Of a stretch of DNA of 64,000 bases, positions 1 to 10,051 are shown in pieces (within the stretch, counting starts at the first letter, position 1; the number at the start of each line of letters is the position of its first letter). The notes beneath the pieces are model-generated. The model searched no databases. It worked only from the letters and a program-made list of their open reading frames with translations, and was not told where the DNA came from. A program made the translations under genes and the position numbers. Source of the stretch: Strobilurus pachycystidiatus. Lineage: Eukaryota > Basidiomycota > Agaricomycetes > Agaricales > Physalacriaceae. The stretch is from positions 2,790,001 to 2,854,000 of the forward strand of contig JAHLMK010000002.1 of assembly GCA_019915135.1 (NCBI GenBank), in the 5' to 3' direction.

Positions 1-144
1 GTCTCGAATATCTGAGACACGTCGAGAAGGTTTTTCATTGGGATCGGCAGATGCCGATTACTCTTGACAATCGACCACGATCATCACAAGCTCTCAGTCG
101 CGAAACCTTGAAGCTGTGCCACCGGATGTCCCCATAGATTCATC

Positions 145-1540
145 ATGGAACGCAAAGTGTATCTTCCGCTCGAGAAACTGGACGCGTGCACTGTCTGCGC
201 CAAAAAAGGCTCGGAACAACAATCCCTCCGTTTATGTTCCGCTTGTGCAGAAGTGTGTCGGAATTTTCATCTCTGCTTCAACATTCACCAATCAGAAAAA
301 CAGGCGATTTACTGCTCTGGGGAATGTCAAAAGAAAGACTGGGAAAATGGGCATAAAAACGACTGCGGTAATTCTGAGTCGAGCAAAGCTGGCGTGTAGA
401 TCTGATTTGGCCATAGGCAAAACGGACCGTATCGATATCTCCTCCTTTTATCCTCTCCTGGCTGTACTAGCAGATATTTGCCACAGCCATTCCGCGAAGG
501 AAATGCACCCTGGTTTGGTTCATCAGGTTGTCTCACTGCCTGGCGTCTTCGCTCTGCCGGACGGCACAGCTTCCAAGGTCGTCTCCCTTGGTCGTTCCTT
601 GCCTATGGAAGAAATGGGTGGACCGAAATGGTGGCCGGGAGCGCCTAGTGAAAAGGCTAGACGCAAACTCTTCGCTCGTATCGGCAGGGAAGGCGAAGTG
701 CTCCCCATTGTCACTGCCGTATGCCTATCTCTCCTCTCATCCATATACACAACCACTTCCAGCAAAGGGAGTAAGCAGCGACGCGTACGTTTGCAGTACA
801 AGAGCTCTCCAATTGCGGATTTCGGAATCGTTCAGGGCGCTGCGGATGTCAAATGCCAAGACCAGCTCGCTTATTACGATGAAGAGAAGTCGACATTCAC
901 CAAGGGCCAGAACCCTATGGATCATTACTGGATCTACTTCAGGACGGTCCGAGGAGAGGATGTGATCTTCGACCCGTCTCTCTTCACGTTCAACTTCTGC
1001 ATCATGACCCCCACCAGCCCGTATGTCGATGGAATGGCCGAACAGATCTTACCCGAGGGCGGCCCATCGAATTACGCACCGGCGTTCTTGTTTGGTAGGG
1101 ATTTCAGGAAGGGTACGATAGGCTTGCACACCGAGCGCCATCGCGTGTCCATCCTCCGGAACCAGACGCTGCAGCGCGCGATCCGACACATGGGCAACTT
1201 GGATCCGACCAACTACTTCATTGACGAGGACGTTGACAACGTCTGGGCCTTCATTGATAAATTCGCAGGCCCCTCTACGCCTCTTCCGGACCGGTGGAAT
1301 GTCATAACATCTTTCATCATTCGTACGTCTTGGGGCATCGAAGACGTTTTGAGGAGGAGGGCTTGGGAGAAGTGGCCAGCAGAAGCACCCATCGCGATTG
1401 ATAGTGATGAAGGCGAGATGACATCGGAGGAAGAAGACCCGAAGTGGTTCAGAAGCTTGAAGAAGTGGACGAAGAAATACAATATTGGAGAGATCGACCG
1501 CCAAACATATGACAGGAAGGTTCGGAGACTGAAGGTGTAG
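145..1540 (+). CDS. MYND zinc-finger protein, 3 exons, about 431 aa
   Basis: Exons 145-252, 304-367 and 417-1540 join in frame; introns are 51 and 49 bp with GT/AG ends. Removing the first intron restores a MYND finger at about residues 15-57: a CTVC pair, a CSAC pair, then YCSGEC and HKNDC as the last ligands. MYND fingers bind Zn and usually mediate protein contacts. The remaining 370 residues carry no motif I recognise, but resemble the long C-terminal regions of fungal MYND proteins of unknown role; the tail is acidic then basic and ends KVRRLKV. A longer open frame starting at 116 runs through the first intron and has no finger, so the start at 145 (ATGGAACGC) is preferred. Function beyond zinc binding is unknown. 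Confidence 0.8.
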
Positions 1541-1623
1541 TACTAGCAGTCGCAATGTACTAGGCGATCGATGTATTTGAATTATAAAGTGTATCAAGTA
1601 CTCCTGAACCAAAGATTATGAGG

Positions 1624-2115
1624 TTAAGCAGACGGTGTGTCCGCTTTCCTCCCACCCTTCTTTTTCCTCCCACCGGTCATCGTCGAACCGCTGTCCTTGG
1701 TAGTCGATCCCTCCGCACCTTTACTGGTGGACTCATCCGTTCCAGTAGTCCTGTCCTTGTCGGTGCCGGTCTCGGTATCGCCACTCTTGTCAGTCCCTCC
1801 CTTCTCCGTCTCCCCACTCTTGCCTCCACCGTCTTTCTCCGTTCCAGTTTTCGTCCCAGTCCCATCTCCATTATCCGATCCCTCATCTCCACTCGCCTCC
1901 TGCTCCTTCTTCTTCTTCTCCATCAACTCAGCATCGGCGATAACATCCTTGTGCAGTTTCTTGAAGTAATCCGCAGAGCCAGCAATGCCGGAGACCTTTT
2001 GCAGCAGATCCGCGACGGTGTCGACACGCTTGGTCATAGCCTGGAGGTAGGCGACCGTGTTGCGCCATGCACTGTAGGTCTTGACGCTTCCGCCGCCCTC
2101 GGTTTGGCTCTTCAT
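1624..2115 (-). CDS. Lys/Gly/Thr/Asp-rich protein, probable 3' half of a broken gene
   Basis: A 163-aa frame. The first 70 residues look helical (MKSQTEGGGSVKTYSAWRNT at the start, then a Lys-rich KKKKEQE stretch). The rest is low-complexity G/T/D/K repeat ending in a basic GGRKKKGGRK tail. The same composition and KKKKG-type basic patches occur in the next two genes on this strand, so the three look related. Upstream there is an open frame of 44 codons in another phase that ends at a run of six A (minus strand, around 2133-2138). Adding one A would fuse the two frames. It may therefore be the C-terminal part of the gene at 2566-3204, separated by a mobile element and a one-base indel. No known domain. 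Confidence 0.45.
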   Translation of the reverse strand: MKSQTEGGGSVKTYSAWRNTVAYLQAMTKRVDTVADLLQKVSGIAGSADYFKKLHKDVIADAELMEKKKKEQEASGDEGSDNGDGTGTKTGTEKDGGGKSGETEKGGTDKSGDTETGTDKDRTTGTDESTSKGAEGSTTKDSGSTMTGGRKKKGGRKADTPSA

Positions 2116-2252
2116 CGCTCGGGCTGTGCTGTCTTTTTTCTATCGGCGTCATAAGAATGGAATGCATCGAATGAAAACGCGGTTATGATGCGCACCAAAG
2201 CGTTCACGATGTGAGGCGTGTTGATGTTCTTTTTGTCGTTGATTGTCTTCTT

Positions 2253-2587
2253 CAGTGCTGAGCTTACACTTGACTTACCGGTTTACGGGGCTTACCTGTA
2301 AACGTCGTAAATTCAAGTAAACCGATCGTAAAGTAAACGGGACCGGGCCGAGCGAGGAGGTTCTTGATGCGGCGTGCCAGAAGACCGCGGACTCGTCGGT
2401 GATTGTGATTGGAAAAGAACCCGACGTTCCCGATGATGCGCCTTGATCACTCTTAGTTATCAGGTGAGCCAGCACCGTGCCCGGCAGTAAACGTTTACCG
2501 GCATCAGTTTTACCTTGACGGTTTACAGTTTACGGTAAAGCAAGTTTACAGTAAGCCTTGTAAAGTCAACTCGTAAGCTCAGCACTG
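2253..2587. mobile_element. hAT-like MITE with 8-bp target duplication
   Basis: 335 bp bounded by inverted repeats that begin CAGTGCTGAGCTTAC on both ends and continue imperfectly (TTGACTT, then GGCTTAC and GTAAAC blocks). It is flanked by a perfect direct duplication GTCTTCTT at 2245-2252 and 2588-2595. An 8-bp target duplication and a terminal CAG..CTG are the hallmarks of hAT-superfamily elements. No transposase frame fits in the element, so it is non-autonomous. The subterminal zones are packed with GTAAAC/GTTTAC motifs in both orientations, presumably transposase-binding repeats. Confidence 0.85.
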
Positions 2588-3204
2588 GTCTTCTTGATCT
2601 CTTCAAGCTGGGCGTCCGTCAGGTCATTACAGTGATCGTTATAGAACTTGAGAGCCGCGATAGGAAGGATATGCTCTAGGTATGCTGCGTCAGTAAAGGA
2701 GCCAGCAATGCAGCTAGAAGAGATAGCTACCAATTTCGCTCTTGGTGTCTTTGTCAGATTCTGAAGGCTTGTAGGACGATCCGCTGGGCCCGTTACCATT
2801 ACCATTACCGGACGACCCGTGGTCGCTGCCAGATCCATGCTTGTCACTATCGCCCTTCGTAGAATCGCCGTTGTTATCATCGCCTGTCTTGTGGTCGGTT
2901 GAGCCTTTTGTGTCCGATGTGTCCGTCGTCCCCGACTGCCCCCCAGTATGAGTCCCAGAGCCAGTACCCGTCTCGGTAGTGGGCTTCTTTTTGCCACCCT
3001 TCTTCTTCTTCTTTGGCATCCGTGGTAGAATCGTGCCATCGCTGGACGGATCAAGTTCTCGGGCGCGGTGATCCTGCTAATCGTCAGTCGACGGACGGAG
3101 AGAAATGGGCTGGCCAAACCCACCCCGACTTCTGTATCAACATCCGAAGCGGTGTCGACCTCTTCAGACCCCGACCTCCTTCCCTTGTCGCCTGTTTTCT
3201 GGCG
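2566..3204 (-). CDS. Lys/Gly-rich protein truncated by a MITE; 5' end not resolved
   Basis: Exons on the minus strand: 3204-3130 (5' limit is an upstream in-frame stop; no ATG found, so a signal exon may lie further up), 3073-2731 and 2684-2566. The second and third join in phase to give a KKKKKGGKKK patch, a T/G/D/S-rich stretch, then a helical segment including LEHILPIAALKFYNDHC. The region just before the Lys patch resembles the same place in the gene at 3320-4026 (a D-x-D-T segment, then an R-R/E-L...P stretch). The last codons and the stop lie inside the terminal repeat of the MITE, so the present C-terminus is supplied by the element. Function unknown. Confidence 0.5.
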   Translation of the reverse strand, partial: RQKTGDKGRRSGSEEVDTASDVDTEVGVGLASPFLSVRRLTISRITAPENLIRPAMARFYHGCQRRRRRVAKRSPLPRRVLALGLILGGSRGRRTHRTQKAQPTTRQAMITTAILRRAIVTSMDLAATTGRPVMVMVTGPADRPTSLQNLTKTPRAKLVAISSSCIAGSFTDAAYLEHILPIAALKFYNDHCNDLTDAQLEEIKKTSAELTS

Positions 3205-3319
3205 CTATGGGAGCTGTTAGAATCAACTCAGAACCGAGCGAAATACCTCACATGTGGACGATGGGGCAGCGTTGTACCTTTGTCTCCAGCCTCGGAATCA
3301 GAGTCCTTCTGCTACAAGA

Positions 3320-4026
3320 CTAAGACGCGACGCAATGCTCTAGACAACAAAGACCCGCCTTCGGACGTCCATCCAACGGATACTCGAGGTGCCAGGACTT
3401 CAGCTCGTCCGCGTTGACCGTGACTCCGCGCATGACCTTGCCGCATATTTTCAGAGGTGGAGGTCGAGGCTTTTTGCCTTTTCCTTTATTTCCACCTGTG
3501 TCCGCCCCATCGCCGCCGTCTCCGTCTCCGCCCCCGCCTCCGTCTCCGCCCCCGCCTCCATCCCCGCCGCCAGTATCTCCATCCCCGCCACCAGTGTCTC
3601 CATCCCCGCCACCAGTATTGCCGTCTCCGTCATCGTCTCCATCGCCACCGCCGTCCTTGGTATTCGTGCCCTTTCCGTCGTCTTTAGTCTGCGATCCCGT
3701 TCCGCCATCGCCAGTGCCCGTGCCCGTGCCCGTGCCAGTACCGGTGCCCGTGTCAGTCCCAGTACTGGTGTTCCCGTCAGACGGCTTCTTGCCTTTCTTC
3801 TTCTTCGGCGCTCTGGGATACACGTTTAGCTCTTCGCCTGGGGGCTGGAGTCGCCGTGCCTGAGGCCGGTCAGCGATGGTATCAACAACAGGACACGAAG
3901 GGGTCATACATCGGCAATAGCGGCTCGAGTATCAATATCCGCAACGGGAATAGCAGGAGCGCCAGACGCGACCAGCGCGTTGACGAGGAGGATGAGGGAG
4001 AGTGAGAGTTTGAGTGTGGAGGGCAT
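3320..4026 (-). CDS. Secreted Gly/Asp/Thr-rich repeat protein, 2 exons, 218 aa
   Basis: Exon 1 4026-3910 and exon 2 3859-3320 join at phase 0 across a 50-bp intron. Exon 1 encodes a clear signal peptide (start MPSTLKLSLSLILLVNALVA, then SGAPAIPVAD), so the product is probably secreted. After a short pro-like segment comes a basic KKKKGKK patch, then GTGTGT and GGGDGDT repeats of about 95 residues, a second basic patch (NKGKGKKPRPPP) and a Cys-containing tail ending CCLEHCVAS. The two low-complexity blocks are tandem repeats at DNA level and are likely to vary in copy number between strains. No enzyme domain. A cell-wall or matrix-associated role is conceivable but only inferred from composition. 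Confidence 0.7.
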
Positions 4027-5933
4027 GACTGGCCGGCAGTGGAGAGCTTGAGGGCCACCACACGCTCTTTTAACGAAACACGGTCGCTAGGAGGCGAGCA
4101 CAGTCAGTGCGCCACACCACTACTCGGAGCTAAGCTCTGATAAGACGAGCTAAGTATGGACTTGGCAGTGTGTATCTCCTCTGGAGAGACGAGGCAATGT
4201 CGTCAGTGTTGTGCTCAACAACAAAGAGGGCACACTAACCAGCACCAACCGTCGTATACAACCAAGCGAGACTTCGGGCAAGTCACGGCGCGATGAACAG
4301 GAGATTAGCATCGAGTACCCTGATTGAGCAATCATTGGCGCGTTCCCTTCGGGTGTTGTTGATCCTGCGAAGTAAAGTTCACGTAAAGTTAGAACATATT
4401 GAGTTGGCGCTTCAAGTTAGACGCCCACGCACATCTTCGGGTTGCCTTGCAGCGACATAGCCTAGGGTTCCATGACAGACTGGAGCTCGCGATACAGAGA
4501 GCCCAGAAGGCGAGGCCCAAGGGACAGCGTGTCACCGAGAATAGCAAGAATCTGTCTCCGAAGTCGGCAACTGCGCATACACCAGTCAGCGAAGCAACAA
4601 CAGCCGCCACTGATATTGATCGTCCCCAACCGATACGTAGACAAAGAACAAGTTGACGCATTCGATGCTGACGAGAACAATCTTGTAGGCCTGAGAAGAT
4701 TTTCCACTTCTTTCCTAATTTTTGGGTCAGCCAAGCCTCGAGGACTCGTACACAGAGGAAGGCACTCACGACGAAATTACGAGGAGAGCGCCGAGCGGGA
4801 AGAGGACGCAAGCGCTGCGCGGTTTGCGACCAACATGATACCAGGATTCAGTGTGCGGTATACAGCCATGCGCCTCGGTGTGAGGCCCTACGAGGGATGA
4901 TAGCGAAGGTGTTTCTCGTGTTGATTGCCTGAGGGCTGATGGGCAGACTGGTGACCCAGAGTAGACTGTTTTGACGCACTGTGGCTTTCGCGAAGGCAGC
5001 AAGAGAGTGAAAGGTGGGGGAAAGGAGAATCCGGATCTTTGCGCAGTGGGAAATGCCCACAGAATTAATCTTTAAACGTGTCGAGCGGTTTTCTAGACAG
5101 TATAAATGGCTGGTATACGAGCTCTGTCACTCCATCGTTAGCCCTGCGTCAAACGATGCGGGAAGAGCAGTGTAGATAGCGCACCTCTTAGGCGGTAGGT
5201 CCTAGGACACGTCGAGCTAGAATGACCCGAAACGTGAGGAGAGAAGCAGCAGCGAGTCGTAACGCGCTGCCCTAAGATCTTCGTGACATTTGCGCTCCAA
5301 TGGGCTTTTGGGTCGGAATGCAGAGCCTGCGACGAGCATTTGCGTGACGGTAGTAAAGAGTAAACAGCAAGAAAGCGCTCTCTTTCCAAATCGGGCCTGC
5401 CGTCGGTTGATCCCGGCCCGCCCGATCTCGATCACCAAAATTCAAGTTATGGGCGTGCTTTCGGGAACGATTCATCCAGTACTCTACGAGACTGCATGAT
5501 GTCCATCCATCTAGCGGGCGGGACAAATGCTTTTGCTTGACCGACAACAACATGGCAGACGGTATCTTCGTGTAAAATTCCTGTCACCAACTTGAAGGGC
5601 CTTCAAGTTGTCCCAGTCTCATGTCCAATCGTACCGTCGCCGTCGTACAGCTGGTCGAAGCAGTAGGAAAATGGTACATTCAATAGTCAGTCGTTTTCAT
5701 AATGCGCGAAAAGAGGAAATCAAGCGCTACTATACTTCCGTCCTCTCTAGTACATGCAGTGCACGTGCGTATACAGCCAGAGGCGAAACAGTGCTAGTAG
5801 GCGGCCGAGATTGCAGACCAGATAACGGGGATGGCTGTCCCGCAAAGATCACGTCCGATTCATAATGGTAGGCCAAAGTGAAGAAATGCATGTTATCATA
5901 CATAAATAGAGATTCTAACACGCCAGTAAACAT
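4027..5933. other. 1.9 kb without a recognisable gene
   Basis: Short overlapping frames exist on both strands (for example 4472-4900 plus, 4389-4811 minus). None has a convincing start, splice structure or recognised motif. Around 4.4-4.8 kb the minus-strand frames are hydrophobic, which could be a decayed membrane-protein gene, but I cannot support it. Nothing else is visible. Confidence 0.4.
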
Positions 5934-7263
5934 CTATAAAGTGAGGCTCTTAACTAAAATGTCCATGAACGCCTCCGGATAATCCGTATGCAGCTAGATC
6001 ACATCACAACACATAAGAAACTTGCGTGGAAAAAAGAAAGGGAACGCACAAAATGGTTCCCCTCCACCTCCAGCACGCTAAACCGTCTATGATTCGGCGT
6101 CTTGTTCTTGTTCTCCTCATACAGTCTCTCAACCTCCCACGAGCCCCATATGCATCGCCATACCGAATTCGTACACCGAATGAGCACGATGTTCATATCC
6201 GGGAACACAGTCGGCTCGTCGAGCAACGCCAAAGTCGTTTGAGTCCGGATGGCTTGTTGCATTGGGGGATCCCACCTGCGACACATCGTTAGGACTGTAT
6301 GATTAGCATCTTGGACGCGTAAGTACTTACATTGGACATTCGACTCGCAACCCCTGTTCCCAGACGAAACTCGTATGTATGATGGACGACTTGCTTCGAC
6401 GATCGCTCAGTAATGCTGTATTCAGTCCTTCGGGTTTGCGCAGCTTGAGGTTCGGATGGGTGAAGTAGGATGAGCCACTGTCCGCGAAGGACTGCATGAA
6501 CTCTTTTGTGGGAACGGGCACGAGTTCACGTTCGCGGCCAGAGAACTGAGGCGGTGGTGGAATGCCAAAGGCGTGGTTTGGCGGATCTAGGAGTGTTCGG
6601 GTATGTTTAGAAAGACGGACAACATTCAAGATACGACGCACCATAAAAGATCATGGTGCGGAGATACGGCGCGAGGGTGTCAAGGTAGGCTTTGTGCACT
6701 GTGTTGGGATACGCTAAAGCAGCTGTGAGACTAACACATCATGATTTGTTAGTCAGCCGACACGGTCGATGAGCAGGAGGGCTTGCGTTGTCCCAGCCAT
6801 ACTCCAACCCAGCAGAGCCACGCCTCCTACGAACTTCCCTCCGAGGTTTGTTGACACACAAGGGAGCTCGTGCTCCTTAACGAACCATACCATCAAATGG
6901 AGGAGCTCTCGACCAAGCTTCTCGAGGAAGTGTCGACTTCCAGATCGAATCTCCCGAAGGTCTTCGTCTGTGTATGGCGTGGATCCCGGATAGTCTCGTC
7001 TGCTGACAAGGACCAAACGCAGTCCTCTGGAGGCAGCGAGAGGAAGCAACGCGTCAAAAATGTCTGTCCAGACCGTCAGCCAACAAGCCTAGGCAGCGGG
7101 GTACGAAAATTGACTTGCGGTACGTGAAAGCGCTCCCATGAATGAAGAAAACGGTCGTGTAGGTCTGCGAGCCTCTCACTGGCCCAGTGTCGACAAAAAA
7201 AAGGCGCGTGGTGCCGGAAGGATCGACAGGTGCTGTTCCAGAGACGAATTCCTGCAGCTGCAT
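5934..7263 (-). CDS. Alpha/beta hydrolase, 6 exons, about 352 aa
   Basis: Proposed exons (minus): 7263-7119, 7063-6764, 6713-6642, 6586-6331, 6275-6050, 5993-5934; all phases close. Visible fold landmarks are FFIHG after the first strand (oxyanion-hole HG), a RRDYPGSTPY segment, the nucleophile elbow GWSMAG (Ser nucleophile), FYDPPN, and GNHFLH near the C-terminus supplying the catalytic His. The order matches the fungal AB-hydrolase family that includes esterase- and epoxide-hydrolase-like proteins of unknown substrate. There is no signal peptide, so it is probably cytosolic. Intron 1 needs a GC donor (GCAAGT) to keep the fold; no GT donor gives the right phase. The acceptor of intron 2 is less certain. 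Confidence 0.8.
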
Positions 7264-7810
7264 GACCGTTCGGAAGGCCTGGCGAGAAGCAGCGACGATG
7301 ATGAGGTGGGGCTTATCAATGTGTGCACGCTAATCGCTTCCGCTTGACAGAACGACGATTGGGCGCCCCGTTTGCAGCAAGTCCGCGGAGGGGGCTGAGC
7401 TCGAAATGGTCTGCCAAGGCTGTCTTAGTTCACCGGTCGGGGTCTTGCGCACGCACGCGAGGCGCGCCATTCAGCCTGAGCCGGGGGTGGCAGATGGAAT
7501 GTATGGACATTGGGCCATGGACTAGTGCGGAGAAATTTGACTGTGGTGTCAGAGAGTGGAAGTTATGAATTGGAAGTTGCCATGCTGGTCGTTTCAGTAA
7601 AAGAACACACAGCGCCGCATTCCTTGACAAATCAGCCGCGGCACGATCACGTTCTCGGTAGATGCGGCTCACGTGGAGGGCTTCGAGTCGTCTTAAGGAT
7701 TCCACGAATTGAGGTCGTATCAACTCGCAGGGCGAGAGTGAGGCCACATCGCGAACAGGCACGCGAGCAGCTGTGGCGTGTTTGATTCCGAGAAAAGAGC
7801 TGACTAATTG

Positions 7811-8000
7811 AACCCTAACCCCAGATCGCGCGCTTTCCGCCGGCGGCTTTTCCTCTTTCCATCATCGTCGGCTTCTGCGAAATGACGGCTGCACAACGAG
7901 AGGAGCGCCATTCCAATCGGCGAAACACGAAGCACGAGCAGTGGCCGGTGCCTTATGCAAGATGTATTCTCCGTCTGATAGGTGTGCTGGGCATAACGTG
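7811..8000 (-). repeat. Telomere-motif dispersed repeat, degenerate copy
   Basis: Begins ACCCTAACCCC and continues with GC-rich sequence similar to the copy ending at 21476 (shared blocks around TTTCCATCATCG and ATGACGGCTGCACAA). It belongs to the family also found at 21.1, 28.9, 32.4, 39.0, 41.1, 55.3 and 60.1 kb. Oriented so that the TTAGGG motif is the 3' end, this copy is on the minus strand. The far boundary is not clear. Confidence 0.5.
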
Positions 8001-8098
8001 AATAACATCTTCTAAATAATACAGGGTACATTCCCATTCTAGGGCCGCTTCGCCCTTCCACTATAGAACCCCGTCGCTGTCGACAGCCTAAGCTCTCA

Positions 8099-9953
8099 TC
8101 AGTCAGAGGCTTGTCTGCAGCCTGACGCTCCCCCAACATCCTCGACAACGGGGTACGTTATACAATCACACTGTTGGTCCTCTTCCTTGACCTCGCACAT
8201 GGCGAAACCGCTGTGGCCCTCTGTCTCATCACACACAGCGTGGCGCTCATACCAATGGGACTCGGACTCGTTGGTACGCCGAGCCATTTCGATACAGACA
8301 GCCGCAATGCGCTTTTGGGTCGTGTGTGTCTGTTCTCGTACTTGGTTGGCTACTTCGGGCCAGCGACGTACTGACAACCCTATGCAGCACCGACAGGAGA
8401 CCTTTCTTGGTAGCTCGACGACGACGTTAAGGTAAATATGTGTCAACTTCTTCCACCGAGGTTCCATGAAAACTGTAGCATTTGGATCTAAAATTGTGGG
8501 TTCATCACGATGCAAGGAGGAGCTGGAGGTCGTAAACATACGTCTTGGGCCGGATGCTCATTTATTTTGTAGCATATAGCCTTCAAAGAGCCTGCACAAG
8601 CGACAAGGTTTCTGTACGCGTCACGGTCGACCTCATACCGCGGCATGTCGAGGATCTCGATCGTCAAAGCGTGGTTCCGGCCGATGGACCTGCATACTCT
8701 ACCGCCCACACTCGCACAGTCCTCTGGGTGAACGACGCCACAATGACGAATCCTGAGGACACGGAGTCGCTGCGCATAAGCAGAGACATAGTCGGCAAGT
8801 GGCTGTTTTCCGTTATCGGTGATAACATTGATGTCGCGCAGCCACACCTCCGCCTGTCGTAGGACGTCCCATAGGTCATGATGCACTTCCTGCGACCGCG
8901 AGGAGAGAGATGTCAGAGCGGAAAACTTCCTTTCGTTTAGGAAGCGCGCGGATCCCCAACCGGATTGTGCAGTGCTGGGAAGGCCATCAAACAAGATTCG
9001 CTTCAGGGATGTGATGTTCGTTTTGACAATCTCAAGCAGATCGGTATCTTGGTTCGGGTGTTGATCAGAGACGGAAAGGACTTTGACACGCGGGAAATGA
9101 TAGTGTGGTCTTCCGTCAGAACGAGGAACGCGCCGCCCTATGAGATGGAGCTGGGTGATTCCCGTGTGTGTGGCTAGAGTCTCGATGATCAGCTCTGCAT
9201 CGGGCACGCCCTCGTCGACGTCCCTCAGTCTAGATGACGGGAGTCAGCTGCAGCTCAAGACTATGCCAATGGGCACATACACGAGTGACTGGAGATTGAC
9301 GAAAGTTGTTCCAAATGCGGTGAGCTCGTCTTTGGTTGACAATGGCTTTCGAGGTAGTCTGAAGAATGACTTTCGCTTCGGGCTCAAGGGCTTGAAGAGC
9401 TCAAGCTCCACTATATGCGGAGCACTCTTGACACGTTGGTCTAGTGCATAAACACTCAACTTGACGCGCTCCGGGGCGTCTGAGTGGATTTCGCCGGTGT
9501 GAGTCAACATTTGTGGCTCTGATTCAGTGGGCTGTAAGTGCTTCAATTGAACGCCGGTCTCAGTGGAAGCATACTACGTCGTTTTCAAGAGCGTGTAGGT
9601 GCGCGCTTCGTTGTCCGTTGCGGTGGAAAGGTCAAGGAATGTTCATTGTACTGAGTCACCGGCTAAGCGGTCTTTTGTACTCGAGAGTGGATCAATTGAG
9701 CCGGTGCAGCGGTTTACACCTAGAAAGAGAATGGAGTGCAGAGGCTGTCCCCTGTGATTCATTGTTCGAGAACCAGTCAGACATGCCAAATCCAGTTCGT
9801 GGCGTGATTGACAATTGTTGCGCGACATCATCGAGGGATGAGATCAATGGTAGGACTTACCTGTATGCTTGCACCTGGCACCAGATATCAGTCTCATGGT
9901 TCTCGGCGCATTCTGATATAAAGATTTCTTCGGAGGGCATCGCTGTTTGCATG
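8099..9953 (-). CDS. F-box/LRR-like protein (diverged), multi-exon
   Basis: Core exons (minus): about 9546-9281, 9229-8538 and 8487-8099; a first exon from ATG 9953 (or 9941) ending at a GTAAGT donor near 9860 is likely, but exons between 9860 and 9546 are uncertain. The core aligns with the other F-box B genes of this window: a strand-turn block 'ITQLHLIGRRVP', a 'HYHFPRVKVLSV' block, and 'AEVWLRDINVI' corresponding to 'WLKEIDC' in the paralogues. This order is typical of fungal F-box proteins with irregular leucine-rich repeats, thought to be substrate receptors for SCF ubiquitin ligases. No convincing F-box helix is visible at its N-terminus, so it may have lost SKP1 binding or have an unrecognised first exon. 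Confidence 0.55.
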
Positions 9954-10051
9954 TAGGTTCTACTCGAGACAATATGCCAACATTCTAACCCTAGGCCGAC
10001 AAAGCCGTCGGCCCACAATTCCGAAGTCAATGTCTACATCGCTCGGTTCTC

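Noticed and set aside
116..1540. A 474-aa start at 116 for the MYND gene
   Set aside because: That frame reads through the region encoding the zinc finger in the wrong phase; two introns restore the finger from ATG 145.
3414..3863. A proline/serine-rich plus-strand protein
   Set aside because: It is the complement of the Gly/Asp/Thr-rich repeat gene, which has a signal peptide and intron on the other strand.
4389..4900. A small membrane-protein gene on the minus strand
   Set aside because: Hydrophobic stretches exist but no start, consistent frame or family motif could be found.
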